A stretch of DNA of 64,000 nt from Branchiostoma floridae (Eukaryota > Chordata > Leptocardii > Amphioxiformes > Branchiostomatidae): the NCBI RefSeq assembly GCF_000003815.2, contig NC_049982.1:830604-894603 (forward strand). Direction: 5' to 3'. A model generated the notes under the pieces. That model was not told where the DNA came from. It was given only the letters and a program-made list of their open reading frames with translations, and ran no database searches. The position numbers and the translations under genes are program-made. Shown here piece by piece: positions 38,832-50,010 of the stretch (positions are counted from its first letter, which is position 1; each line of letters starts with the position of its first letter).

Positions 38832-39885
38832 CTGGTGAGGTAGTCAAGGTACGCTACTATCAAACAAGAAACTTATTATAAGGTAACACTTGCAATAAAA
38901 TCCACAATGTTTCATATGGTCTCAGCTAACAAACTACTGCTAACACCTAACTACATATCAAATATCATCGTAACCCATCAAGAGGTTCTTGAGTTATGCT
39001 GACTACGTATACAAACATCCGGAAACACAAACAAACAGACAGACAGACAGACACATCCAAAACTATATCTCCATTTGTCATGGAGATAATTACTCCAACA
39101 CGATCCTATATGGTGACCAGCCTCTAAAGCTCTGTCCTGCCACCTACTACATAAAGTAATCGAACACCAGAGGGTGTCTGCTACTTTACCAGTAACCATG
39201 GTGACAGCTGTTAAGTGCAGGCCATTGACCTTATTTGTTAATGGAAGAAGAGGAAGACACGGAGCAAAAACAATATGTCTACAAACTTGAAGGGTAAACA
39301 TAAATATCAATATATCGTGATACGGTAACGGCTATCATAAAAAAAAGTTTATTATCCATCTGTCCATATCGTACTGGCATTGAATAGTTTGACATTTCGA
39401 CTATTTCTTACAAAGTGTGCGTGTACTGATTTACGAAAGGTAACTGCAAAAAAAAGCCATTTTTTTGGTTGTTCACATAACTAGTACTACATTAACAAAC
39501 GAATTTTGCGGAATATTCTCATATATCATGCAAATGATATATACGAAGAAACAACGAATTATGCAAAATGCATATCATGTTACTTGTAAGATCTGCCACC
39601 AAAAGCCCGCATTTAGTCGTCCGACCGCGTTTTACCATTTACGGAATTGCAAGATGACATAAAATTTGTGAGCACCCCCCCCCCCCCCCGCCATGACAAA
39701 AGTAATGTGTGGTTCAAATTGATCTATTAAAAGAAATCTAACAGCTTGTCTTCATCGGAAAGGATACTGGCTGGGGGTTCCTCCCTCTTTTGCTTCCGCG
39801 GGTCATTCTTCGGGATGGCGCCCAGGACGGTGTAGGGGACCAACAGGGCCAGGAGGAACAGGCAGTACCCAGTCTTCTTCTCCAT
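38605..39885 (-). CDS. Defensin gene B: big-defensin derivative lacking the hydrophobic domain
   Basis: Exons 39885-39768 and 38831-38605 join in phase 1 to 114 residues. Exon 1 is nearly identical to that of A (MEKKTGYCLFLLALLVPYTV, then LGAIPK) but is 105 nt shorter: the propeptide runs from RKQKREEPPA straight to the splice site. The donor A|GTATCC and about 50 nt of following intron match A. Exon 2 has seven cysteines (C-x8-C-x3-C-x11-C-x3-C-x1-CC), with an acidic FFFEDEFDSED stretch unusual for a defensin. The frame then continues 38 residues to TAG; if a weak donor ACG|GTTCGG is used instead, the noncoding exon at 36082 would supply an immediate TGA. Activity is uncertain. Confidence 0.75.
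38940..39090 (-). mobile_element. Fragment of the CCATGGAGG-end repeat
   Basis: Catcaagaggttcttgagtt and a cagacagacagaca run are the reverse of 48470-48560 in the element at 48418-49512. Confidence 0.6.
39100..39260 (-). repeat. Block shared by the first coding introns of B and A
   Basis: Atggtgaccagcctctaaag, agtaaccatggtgacagctg and ttaagtgcaggccattgacc recur at 46918-47060. The same position in both introns shows that A and B are duplicates. Confidence 0.85.
39768..39885 (-). CDS. Defensin B exon 1
   Basis: Acceptor tttgtcag|gttaaacg just before ATG, as in A. It has 39 codons plus one base. A longer frame to 39738 is intron read-through that happens to remain open (SILSDEDKLLDFF). Confidence 0.8.
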
Positions 39886-39999
39886 CGTTTAACCTGACAA
39901 ATAAATGACAAATATTTGTGGGTGGTTCTTTGGGCCATGGGGCTTGATGTCCATTGAGAATGGTTGCATTATCAATCAAGAGAGGAGTAGAAACAAGTG

Positions 40000-42340
40000 T
40001 CAAGTATATTAAATATTTTACTTTTTTTTACTTTTTTTATTTTACTTTTTTTAGCTAGAGAAGCTAAGTGATTACTGTCTGTGAAAAATCAAAATTAATA
40101 AATCCATGTGACAACTTTTATGCAATCTCCGATGACGCAAATTTGTTGAAAATGCATGAAAAACGCTGCTATTTGGGTCATCAGGCGAAAAAAACGCATC
40201 ACAGTTGCCAAAGATTAAAACAAAAAAGACGTCCAATTGCCTCCGACGCACAAACACAATACAACCTACAGCTTTGTAGAAGATTTAAAAAAAAAATCTA
40301 TACTCATCCATAACGATCACCAAGCAATAGGGAGCAGGCGTTAGTGAGACAACCCTTCCGGCGTATTACTGCGCCCTTTCTCCTGATTTGAACTCCGACA
40401 GGGAATCTTAACAAAGGTGGGTGTTACGCATACTAGTATCTCTATAAATGGAGCATTCTAGAACAAAGTGTACTTCGTTCATAATTGCATATTTGTATTC
40501 TCATTGAGGCATACGCGCGCACCCTCCTCTCTACAGCGTCTTACCCCACCAATCTGTACATCACCCTTGACACATAACGTTAACGTTACATGTATTCTCC
40601 CCCAAATACACTACACCGAAAACAAGATTCTAAATTCACATGTCACATTCCAGCGCATCGCCATTTTGAAAACCAGAAGAATTCCCTGAGGGTGGGGTTT
40701 TGGTCGTTTTATATATAATCAGCGGAGGAAACTTTCTAAAATAATAGCTACTTATATGTGTGATAACGTTAACATGTTCACAGTGACGGAAGACACCCTT
40801 CATTCCTTCACCTAGAATCAGTAAATATGGTCCCACCTGTAACACAAACTTGGTGACAGCGTTCAGGAATCTTCAAGCTTGCAGCGCTGACCAGTACCCG
40901 GGTCACGCGTGATCTGTGAATGCTGTCTAACCGGTTAACCCGTCCTTCACTAATTGACTTGAGGCAAAATGTCCAAGGTCCGTGGGAAACGTAGATACTC
41001 ATTGTGCAAATCAGGATCTAACTTAGGTAATGTATCGTTTTCCATGATAGATTATATATCCTTAGATATTACTTAGTCACATGTATAAGGACTCTCATTC
41101 ACGTGACTCTCATACATATGACATTTGTAGCGGAGAAGGGAGTTTTTTTGATCGTTAGGTATCATTTGTACAAATACATGACTGTACTTGCCCCATTCCT
41201 CTGCGGATGTGCAGCCAGTGCCATAGGCAGGTACCCAAAGTTTTGACCGGAATAGAAAACCATACACGTATTAAACCTTCGGTCATGGACCAAACCATTA
41301 CGACGTGGGTGTAAACTACAATGAGATAGTTTTCCAAATGAGAAAACTTAGGAATCTGCACCTTCGAAGCTAACGCTAGTTGATGGACGGTGACTTCAGA
41401 TTGCAATTTGTCAAAATACTGCGCATGCAGTTTGAAGCAATTCGTCGATTTCATATCCCTAATCACCCTGTTTTTTAAATAAAAAATACAACGGCCATAG
41501 GTTACCCCGCGGATAAAGGTGTACTATAGCGATCTAATGTTTAGTGCAAGCTCATGCCCGAGGAGTAATTGCAGATACAAACAACACGTATAATAAGGGA
41601 AGTACAATGGTGCTAAGAACTACATTCTATGACTATGCTGTGTTACTTCAGTGTGCATTATACTAGTGCCATCCCTCTATCAGGCCGGTCTTACCCAGCT
41701 TGCACTTCCCATCCCTTTCCAACAGAGACTACATCACGACTACTGGGCGACCGCGGAGTGACCGACGGTTTTACATGTCGCTCTCAACGAATGTCATAGG
41801 CAAGTATCATTTTTAACATTTTGTGCATTTTGGCTTCTTTTAAATCAAAAGTTATTAAATCATGCGTTATTTTCCAATTATAAAATCCAGCCTCCCGCGA
41901 ATTCCATTTTTGTCGCCGCACGTTTTCGCTGAGAGATCGCCGTCCCGTAGAAAGGTGGCCTAAAGTACAAACTGGTTTGTTCAAGAGAGCGGTTACACGA
42001 ATGTGTATGAGTTATGTATTGGCATTATTTTGCTTGTAACATTTGCGGGAAAGAGTTTTTATATATATTTTACATAGACAATTTCTTTGACGTTTACTGT
42101 GCAGTCTGGTTATCGAACCAAGATGACATTTTTCGGTCGCACACTTGACCTAAACCAAAAATGTAAATACGGATGTCATACGGACTTGAATGCCACTAGT
42201 ATAAGCACTCTTGTGATCGCCCCCTATCGCCTTGGGGCGGTTTTGCAGACAGACCAAGGGTGAGTGAATCTCATCGTTACAAGCTGTGTTAAGGGAAGAC
42301 GCAAAGACGACAAGGAAACTTTTTCATCTACTGCTACAAG
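40000..42340. other. Intergenic stretch between A and B (B 5' region)
   Basis: No coding exon recognised. A TATATAAAAC on the minus strand near 40704-40718 is a possible promoter element for B, unsupported otherwise. A LINE-like fragment (catgcccgaggagtaattgc) lies at about 41552. Confidence 0.35.
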
Positions 42341-42349
42341 GCACGGGTG

Positions 42350-42543
42350 CCATGAACTTTATTCTAACGTTTCGTCACAAATCTATAATGACGTGGTGGT
42401 CCATAATCTTCAAAATGAAGGCGGGTATGCTATGCTTGGAACAGCAAGGGTCGTCCACTGTCGGGATGTGGTTCATCAGCAGAAGGTCGTGGTCTGCTGG
42501 GAGCACAGGTCCATCCGCAGACGTGCAGTGGCATGACCGCTGG
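42350..42543 (-). other. Big defensin A noncoding 3' exon
   Basis: Acceptor tcccttgttttcag at 42544; AATAAA at 42363-42358 (minus). It is homologous to the 3' exons of the other three genes. A 3.4-kb intron separates it from exon 2. Confidence 0.6.
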
Positions 42544-43033
42544 CTGAAAACAAGGGAACAACAAGAGTTCGTAGACCTCAGGCCTGCATGAAATGTATTG
42601 GGTTTCTGTAGACCTATTGTGTATTTTTGCCTTTTTGTCTGTGGTACGTGGTTGGAAAAATGAGCTTTTTACCGTGTTGGTTGTGCACCATGCAAAAGTC
42701 TGACTCTGAAATTCCATTTTCTGAATTTGTAAGTTTGGACATGGATGAACATTACTTATTTTGGATTTCTTAAGTATGTAACCAACCACAGTACTTTGAA
42801 GTTGTTGAGACGCTACCTTTTTTTGTCTCAGATGGCCCATGCACATGTAGTTACTCTGTCACATGATATACTAATATCTTCCTATTTCAATGTACTGACC
42901 TAATGCAGCTGCTAAGTCTCCTTGGTTTGTGTTCTTCCAATGATATTCATTAAAGATTTATTTCTGGGGTGTTATTCACTTGACATCGGAATGTTACTTG
43001 CATAATTTGACCAATGATACTTTTATCTGTAGT

Positions 43034-43430
43034 TCCATAGACATTAGACAATATGAATAGTGGTAGCCCCCATGCAGCAGCAACAGTTAGTCCCCAGGGT
43101 GGTATGATATTTTCATTCAATCCATCCAACCCAAACCTAAATCTCCTGTAGTATCTAAGCCAAATTTAACAGCATAATTTACTATGAAAAATGTCCTTGT
43201 CAATCCCATTTATAGATGACAAGCTGCTGGCAATGGAAGCTTTGAAAAGTTCAGAAGCTGTTGTAGTCAGAGCAAACACCCAGCAAACATCCCCGCAAAC
43301 CAATGAGCAGTTGCTTAGAAGGGGAATTTCATCATATATTTGCCGCGACAAAATGCAACAAACGATACTGAATTTAAAACAGAACAAAGCTAAGCCTCCA
43401 CCACTTAACCCTGCCTGTACCATAGATTAA
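43034..43430 (+). CDS. Unidentified open frames, possibly one spliced ORF
   Basis: A short start (MNSGSPHAAATVSPQ, about 43052-43096, ending CCCCAG|GGTGG) and an open stretch from tttatag at 43214 to TAA 43430 (DDKLLAMEALKSSEAVVVRA ... ACTID) could form one small protein. No family is recognised, and it may be transposon-derived. Confidence 0.2.
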
Positions 43431-43619
43431 GCAGGCCCAAAAACCAAGCGAATATGACTAGCCCAAAACAACAAATTACCTGTATACAGTATGGAAATGG
43501 CATTACCAAAGAAACAAAAAGAAACACAGGACAAATCATACACATACCTTTCTCTTATGCCCACACTCTATACAGTTCTCCTCCACATTAGAAAATTGCA
43601 TCTTCTTCTGTTTAAGTTC

Positions 43620-44560
43620 AAGTTCAACCATGATTGCCAACAGGGTAAAGGAACTTGTACCGAAACTTAAAACTCAGTACTATACAGCTCTAGAAACACC
43701 ACAAAGAGTAATAAGCAAACTCCAATTATACCTGACCAACAGATATATAATCTTGTACACTCCCATCATCTGGCAAACTGTCAGTGCCACTAAGTAACCT
43801 GATACATTGAAGGTGGCCCAGGCCAGATGATGGTTCTACACCCAACCATAATCTGTTTTTAAAACCAAGCAGATATTGGGAGGATGCCCCAACCACACAA
43901 AAACAGGGTCAACCTATACAGTATCAAGTTCAAGCACTAGGAGGCCCAAAATCAAACCTGACCACCAGGACACCACAAACAACTCACGTACCAAATAGCA
44001 ACACAATGGTACCTTGCGTTCCGGAGATACAGCGCACGCCCCGTGCCCGCACAAAAGGTAACCTAAAATGTCAAGTTCAAGCACCAAGGGCGCCAAAATA
44101 AAAATTGAGCATTATTCAGCCACCGCCGACACATGTGCCAAATATCATCGCGCCAGCACCAGCCGTTCAGAAGATATAACTCCGGAAACACCCCTCCCGG
44201 ACACAAAATTCGACCTGCCGGGTCAAGTTCAAACGCGACAAGGCCCAAAGTCAATCCTAGGCAACAGGCAACAACCCCCCACCCATGCACCAAAAATCGT
44301 CGCAATCGCGCGTATCGTTCCGGACACACAGCGCCAAAAGTGCCCCCAAAACACCAAAAATGCCACCTGCAATGTCAAGTTCAAACGCCAGGAGGCCCAA
44401 AATCAAACCTGAGTGTTAGGCTACCACCCCAACCCACGTACCGAAAATCGTCGTGCTCGCACCATCCGTTCACGAGATACAGCGCCCTACATCCCCGGCT
44501 ACCGAAAAGTTCCCACCAGCATCAAAACCATACCTGCATACATGCAGGTAATAAGAAACC
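43620..44560. repeat. Diverged tandem repeat, ~150-bp unit
   Basis: Units begin tcaagttcaagcac/aaacgc...aggcccaaaatcaaacc at about 43924, 44074, 44223 and 44380, each followed by a cacgtaccaaat...cgttccggagatacagcgcc block. The open frames across it (up to 192 codons) are proline/lysine-rich and probably not proteins. Confidence 0.8.
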
Positions 44561-45500
44561 GTCAGGGAAACATCCGGCAATTCAAAAGCACGTCAATCGC
44601 AAAAGAAATCTTTCATCCAAACATTTATTATGTGGTTCCAAGGATTTAACCTCCTTGGTTGTACAGTGTGTGCTCGTGGGAGAGAAATATCTGAGTGACT
44701 GTGCTCGATAAAGTTAGAGATATAAAAACAAAATACGACATGTCAATCATATGTGATATCCGGATGTAAATTGTTTTATGAATTATTCACTCCTCTGGCG
44801 ACCAAATATGGTAAAGTTAAGGTGAAATACTCTCCCTTAGGTGAGGAACTTGGGCCTTTATCAACTTTTTTTCAAGTAATGACATACTTGTAATTGGCCA
44901 GAAAAAGTGATGGCCCATTCAAGTCTGCCGAAGTGATTTTCGACGTGGTCCAGTAACGTTCCATAAAGCAGTGAAATCATAAATACCACAAAGACATTTT
45001 TCTAAATATACAACTTGCAAATTGTATAACACAGAATGTTGTAACATGAAAACATGAATAGTATAAACAGGAACAGAAGGTATGCATATTAAACATTTCA
45101 TAATGTATATATGTTATCTGGGAGCGACATCCTGTTTTATGTGTTAATTATCATATAGCCACCGGTGCCGGTGTCGATTCATTCTGACCAATCAGGGGAG
45201 CGATACCCACCTGCCTGGCCTGAATCTACGTGTTACGGCGTCATGCGTCAGCAGAAAGGAATGCTTTGTACAGTGTGCAGTCCATGTTAGAGTTAATCCA
45301 AACATTATTACTGTTCACATTCCTTCAAATTTATTGAATATGTACAACTATAACTTAGGATTGAATAGCAACACACGTGTCCCAGCAGAAGGGAATTTGT
45401 CATTATGTCAAGCCTTTGAAGTCTTGAATAAAGTATGTAGGTATTATAAAGGAATTTGTTGCTTAAATGGGTCAGTTTGAGTAGGCTATATGATAATAAC

Positions 45501-45671
45501 GTTAATGCCCCGCCTTATCCTCGGTGTATATGGTGAGATAATCCCTGGTCAGGTGCGATAACCACCTCATAAACCACTTCGTTCGCTACGCTCACTCGGT
45601 GGTTTATTCGGTGGTTATTGCATCTGACCAGGGATTATCTCACCATATACACCTCGGGCCGGGGCATTAAC
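45501..45671. repeat. Near-perfect palindrome (~170 bp)
   Basis: Gttaatgccccgcc...ggtgtatatggtgagataat and atccctggtcaggtgcgata are mirrored by tctgaccagggattatctca and ccatatacacctcgggccgg ending ggggcattaac. The centre is acttcgttcgctacgctcac. Confidence 0.9.
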
Positions 45672-45964
45672 CCTTTATCAACTGCGAGTATTAGTTGTAT
45701 TTTGTTGTTTGGCGCTGTTAAAATACGTTTTTTTATAAATTGAGTTTGCCACACTTGTTATTGTAATTGGTGTGTAATGGTTTATTAAGAAGCAACAACG
45801 TATCACATTCGCAGCCCAAGGGTTGAATTGCAGTTGATATTACAAAAAAATAAACTAGATTAATATCCATCACCGGCAAATATAACATTATATACATAAT
45901 ATCGACCAGCGAATACTTACAACAACAATGTTGTTATATGTTTATGAATGAAGAGCGTACCTTA

Positions 45965-46092
45965 TCAATTATTTGGACGGCAGCAACGGTAACGGCCACA
46001 AACAGCCGAGTTGTAGTAATCGATGTACTCGTGGGAGAAGCAGGAGGAGCGGCACCAGCCGCGGTTGTTCGCACAGGAGTGGCTATCGCTAC
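45965..46092 (-). CDS. Big defensin A exon 2 (six-cysteine domain)
   Basis: Acceptor ttgactactccaccag; the first two bases complete a Ser codon. It encodes SDSHSCANNRGWCRSSCFSH followed by EYIDYYNSAVCGRYRCC and ends RPNN-TGA. On the opposite strand an open frame (45938-46138) is only a shadow. Confidence 0.94.
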
Positions 46093-47448
46093 CTGGTGGA
46101 GTAGTCAAGGCATAGAAAACGAAGTCTATGTTATATGAGAGTGTTCTTTATACAATGGTATGCGCATTTTTTGCCTATTGGGTTAGTTACCCCCTGAGTA
46201 GCAAACAAACAAACAAACAAGGTACGGATTATACCAGGCTTTTGTAAAAAAAAGGCGTGGCCCTGTAATTCTTGATTACGTAATCATGACGTCATTATAT
46301 TATGCATAAGTTATTGTCTTGTAACAAGGTGCTAAGGGGAAAAATCAAGAGCCATAGATAACACTAGCTTAGCCTGGGTACCATCCGGAAAGTAGTTCGC
46401 TCCGGCGTTCATTATATACTATATACCGTCGCTTCTAGCTCTGACATTCACTATACACTATATACAGTCGCTTCACTGTGTTTCCGTCTGGGAACGCGGA
46501 CCATCTCAACGTTTGGAATCGTACAAAAAGTGGAAGCACGCGCTGATCGGCCCCTACTCATGAACGAATTATGGAATGGGTTCAAACGCTCATTCGAACA
46601 GGTGTTCCAACACCGGAAAAGCCCTGCGTCCCCTTGCGCATGCAGGCGCCGGGCTGTTGTCATCGAACGAGTGCTCTAGAACTCATTCCTTACTTCGCTT
46701 ATTAACTGACGTTACCACCAAAAGGTTTGAATGCGTACGTCTCCAGACGGATAGCAGAAGCGAACATAGGAGCGAACTACTATCCGGATGGTACCCAGGC
46801 TACTGAAGTACACAGCCTGACTAGGACTAGACAAGCAAATACATCATGTTTACCTTCAGAAAGTCTCAGCCGAACAAACTACTGTTATGTTAATTGCTCA
46901 AACACAGTTGTAAATATGGTGACCAGCCTCTCCAGCTCTGTCCTGCCACTTGCTACATTATGTAATCGAATTCGAACACCACAGGGCGTCTGCTACTTTG
47001 CCAGTAACCATGGTGACAGCTGTTAAGTGCAGGTCATGGACCTTACTTGATTGGAAGAGAGGAAGACCGATCGAAAAAAAAACGGATGAAAGGAAAAGGT
47101 CACGATTTTCCCCCCACTAACCTCTGCTTGTGTAGTACATATGACGAAAGTAGCTTATTATATTAGGAGGTTCAAATTCGTCTATCAGAAGAAAGCTAAC
47201 AGGTTGTCTTCATCGGAAAGGATACTGGCTCGGATGATCCCCGCAGTCGCAACGGTAGCAGCACCAGCCAAGCCCACCAGCCAAGCCCACACGGTAGGAG
47301 ACACGGTGGCGCCCCAGTAGACGAGAGGAATTGCAAAACGCTTCTCCCTGTGTTTCTTCGGCGGAGCGCTCTTCGGGATGGCGCCCAGGACGGTGTAGGG
47401 CACCAGCAGGGCCAGGAGGAACAGGCAGTACCCCGTCTTCTTCTCCAT
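45965..47448 (-). CDS. Defensin gene A: big defensin precursor
   Basis: Exons 47448-47226 and 46092-45965 join in phase 1 to 116 residues. The order is signal peptide (YCLFLLALLVPYTVLG), short propeptide ending in a furin-type REKR site, hydrophobic domain (FAIPLVYWGATVSPTVWAWL and GLAGAATVATAGIIRAS), and a cysteine domain with C-x6-C-x3-C-x13-C-x4-CC (CANNRGWCRSSC, VCGRYRCCRPNN). This is the complete layout of big defensins, two-domain secreted antimicrobial peptides known from molluscs, horseshoe crab and amphioxus. The stop TGA is followed by TAAG|GTACGC, the donor to a noncoding exon at 42543. Transcription is from a TATA box near 48225. Confidence 0.94.
46370..46802. mobile_element. MITE with TAGCCTGGGTACCATCCGG ends
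   Basis: Tagcctgggtaccatccgg at the left and ccggatggtacccaggcta at the right are a perfect inverted pair. It sits in the intron of big defensin A. A relative is at 12225-12450. Confidence 0.88.
46918..47060 (-). repeat. Block shared by A and B introns
   Basis: Matches 39100-39260 (catggtgacagctgttaagt core). Confidence 0.85.
47226..47448 (-). CDS. Big defensin A exon 1 (signal, propeptide, hydrophobic domain)
   Basis: Acceptor acgtgccag|gttaaacg eight nucleotides before ATG; 74 codons plus one base to donor GCCA|GTATCC. The frame that reads past the donor to 47185 is intron read-through. Confidence 0.92.
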
Positions 47449-48220
47449 CGTTTAACCTGGCACGTATAGCGAAAACTATTAGCTAAGCATATCAATTTAT
47501 AGCCATGATATAAAAACTGTTATGGGATTGTGTTCTTGCAACAAAAGCGCCACCTATATCGGAGCGGCGAGAAGCAAAACTCCAGTCAGAAGCTCTGAGG
47601 AAGGTGTCTGATAGACACGTACCGAAACGTAATCCTGCTGGTTGTGAACAAGAATTCTCCTATATCTTAGATGTCAAGTATGCACATTCTGTAAATTATC
47701 ATGGAAGCTTAAGCTCATCTAATTGGTACAGTAATCAGAGCTACAATGCTAAACTTTCTTCCAACACAATTGTATACACAGATAGAATTTAAAAAAAAAC
47801 TGTCCTCTTCAGGATCAATACTGATGACCAATCACTTCAAATCAGTACGTAAACTTAGGAGAGGTACAGGCACGTGACGTCAACAGTTGGTCAAACGTGA
47901 CAGGAAGTTTTGTTGTACATTCTGAAAATGTTCGAAAAGCGAATAAACCCCAAAACAAACCGTTGTTACTTATTTCCGTATTGTTTTTGCTGGACTCTTG
48001 ATGCAATGGGTGCAGAATATATGGGTGCCATACAACCAAAATCACCCGTAATATAACTACCCTGGCCGCGGAAGATATTAAAGAAAGCGATAGGATATTC
48101 TAAAACAAAACGAGGAGCGCACCAACCTGTATATCCAGACGGCGTCTCTAGGTAAAGAGTTGAATCACGCTGCCGTGCACGTCTCTCGCGACCACTGGAT
48201 ACCGGTGGAGCAGTCCTGGC

Positions 48221-48228
48221 CTTTTATA
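48221..48228 (-). promoter_or_regulatory. TATA box of big defensin A
   Basis: Minus-strand ggaagTATAAAAGgcc is a textbook TATA box, about 770 bp upstream of the coding start. The transcription start would fall near 48195. Translation is preceded by a splice acceptor, so a 5' noncoding exon between about 48195 and 48120 is inferred; its donor was not resolved. Confidence 0.6.
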
Positions 48229-48417
48229 CTTCCTGTACGTGACTTTGGCCACGCACACTGTCCGATAACTTCCGCCAGCTGTGAAGAAGAAATGCCGCTG
48301 GCCCACAAACAAGTTCGACCCCTTTCTGCTGCCAGAAGGAAGCAAAGGAGCACACGTCAGCTCTTTTGGGGCGTTTCTTAGTAGCTGACCGGTAGTACTG
48401 ACAAGGCAACATACCGT

Positions 48418-49512
48418 TGTTACCTCCATGAAAAAATGGAGGTATAGTTTTGAGTGTGTCTGTCTGTGTGTCTGTGTGTCTGTGTGTCTGTGTGTGTGTC
48501 TGTGTGTCCGCATATTTGTGGTCAGCATAACTTGAGAACCTCTTGATGGACTACGATGATATTTGGTATGTGGGTAGGGGTTGGGAAGACGAAGGTCAAG
48601 GTCAATTTTGGGCCCCCTGGTGTATGACCTTGGTACTGCAGCGCAACTTCCGGTTTTGCTATCTCTGTGTTCTGAACATGCTATGGTCAAGATTTTTAAG
48701 TATTAGATAGCTCTTATGCTCAGGAAAAAATGACATAAGTTTGGGCCCCCTAGCGTCTAGTTTTGGGATAGCAGGGGCATTTTTGTCAAAAACTTCTGAC
48801 GAGGATAACTCAAGAAGGGAACAACGGATTTTCATGATTTTTGGTATGTAGGTACCTTAGACAATGTTGTACAAGATAAAATACTAATTATGCAATATAG
48901 GAGTACATTTGCATAATTAATGAGAATATTCTATCATAGCAGTTTTTTCAATGTATCTCTTGTCCCGTACGTGATATGGTCGTGACATTTAAGTGGTAGA
49001 TAGCTTTTAGTGTCATGACAAAGTGGGGCAAGTTTCAGTCCCCTAACATTCAATTGTGGAACTGCAGGGGCGTTTCTTGTCAAGACATTCTAAAGAGGAT
49101 AACTGCAGAAAGGATTGACGAATTGCCTACATTTTAGGTAGGCAGGTAGCTTAGGCAAAGATGTTCATAATGATATGCATGTTATGCAAATGAGGAGTTA
49201 ATTTGCATAATTAATGAGGAAATTGTATAATTCCATTGTTTTCAATAACTGGACTTCAATAAATGTAACACATGTTAATATGATAGGTGGAATATAAGCA
49301 GATACCAAATATGATAATGAGGAACTTATTTGCATAATTTATGTAAAAATTGGAAAACCGCTTTATGATTAATAATGGAAATTTTATAATTGTGACATGT
49401 GTACGTTTGTCAATGATGAACAACACCATGCATAAATTATGTTAATGTCTTAGTCAATGGCATGAAATTTACAAAAGCTCTAAATTTTCATGGAGGTATG
49501 AGGTCGCCGAAC
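48418..49512. mobile_element. 1.1-kb inserted element with TTACCTCCATGAAAA ends
   Basis: Left ttacctccatgaaaa, right ttttcatggaggta. It has a (tgtgtgtc)n stretch and AT-rich blocks with tttgcataattaatgag repeats. It splits a repeat copy that is continuous elsewhere. No transposase. Confidence 0.65.
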
Positions 49513-49825
49513 TCTAGTTTTGTCAGATTTTGCTTGCCGTCGCAAATTGTCTTCAAACATGGACGGAATGCAGCAATATTGCTGATGAAAAAGGCTAGGG
49601 ACGTCCCTCGGATAAGGTTTTAAATCAAGGTCTCGCAAAGAACCCATTACTGAAAAGAGTCGGGGACCTTCCCGGTGTGAATAGATCAAATAAATTTGTG
49701 CGGATATGCAGCTTGTATGTTTGAACAGCACAAGCTTGGCGTGTTACGCCATGGGGCGGTTTACCGGGTCTGCAATCCATCCAAACAAACAAACAAACAA
49801 ACAAACAAACAAGCGAATTATTTGT

Positions 49826-50010
49826 ACCTTACGTCACAGGACTCCCGTCACAAAACTACGAATCAACTGCCACAAATTACACAATGAAGCAGGAAGCCAT
49901 AACCACACTCCTCTGGAACAATGAGTATGACGATATTGTATAATTAGATAGAACAGAATAGAAGGTGAACATCATTTTGTAGTAGACTTTAGATTATACA
50001 ATGAAGAGAG
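49826..50010 (+). mobile_element. Decayed LINE 3' fragment
   Basis: PVTKLRINCHKLHNEAGSHN followed by HTPLEQ, then stops and a shifted H-H-F-V motif, matching 2640-2830. Confidence 0.6.

Noticed and set aside
42350-42846. Minus-strand frame ending in QPAVMPLHVCGWTCAPSRPR as a coding defensin exon
   Set aside because: Homologous exons at 36082, 32250 and 27448 keep no common frame in this region; the stop codons lie before the intron, so these are 3' UTR exons.
43914-44711. Long frames up to 192 codons as a protein gene
   Set aside because: They run through a diverged tandem repeat on both strands with low-complexity composition.
45938-46138. Plus-strand 66-codon frame
   Set aside because: It is the antisense shadow of the big defensin cysteine exon.
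47185-47225. Extension of big defensin exon 1 to SILSDEDNLLAFF
   Set aside because: The GTATCC donor at 47225-47224 joins in phase to the cysteine exon and restores the family-typical IRAS-SDSHSC junction. The extension is conserved in B only because the intron is duplicated there.
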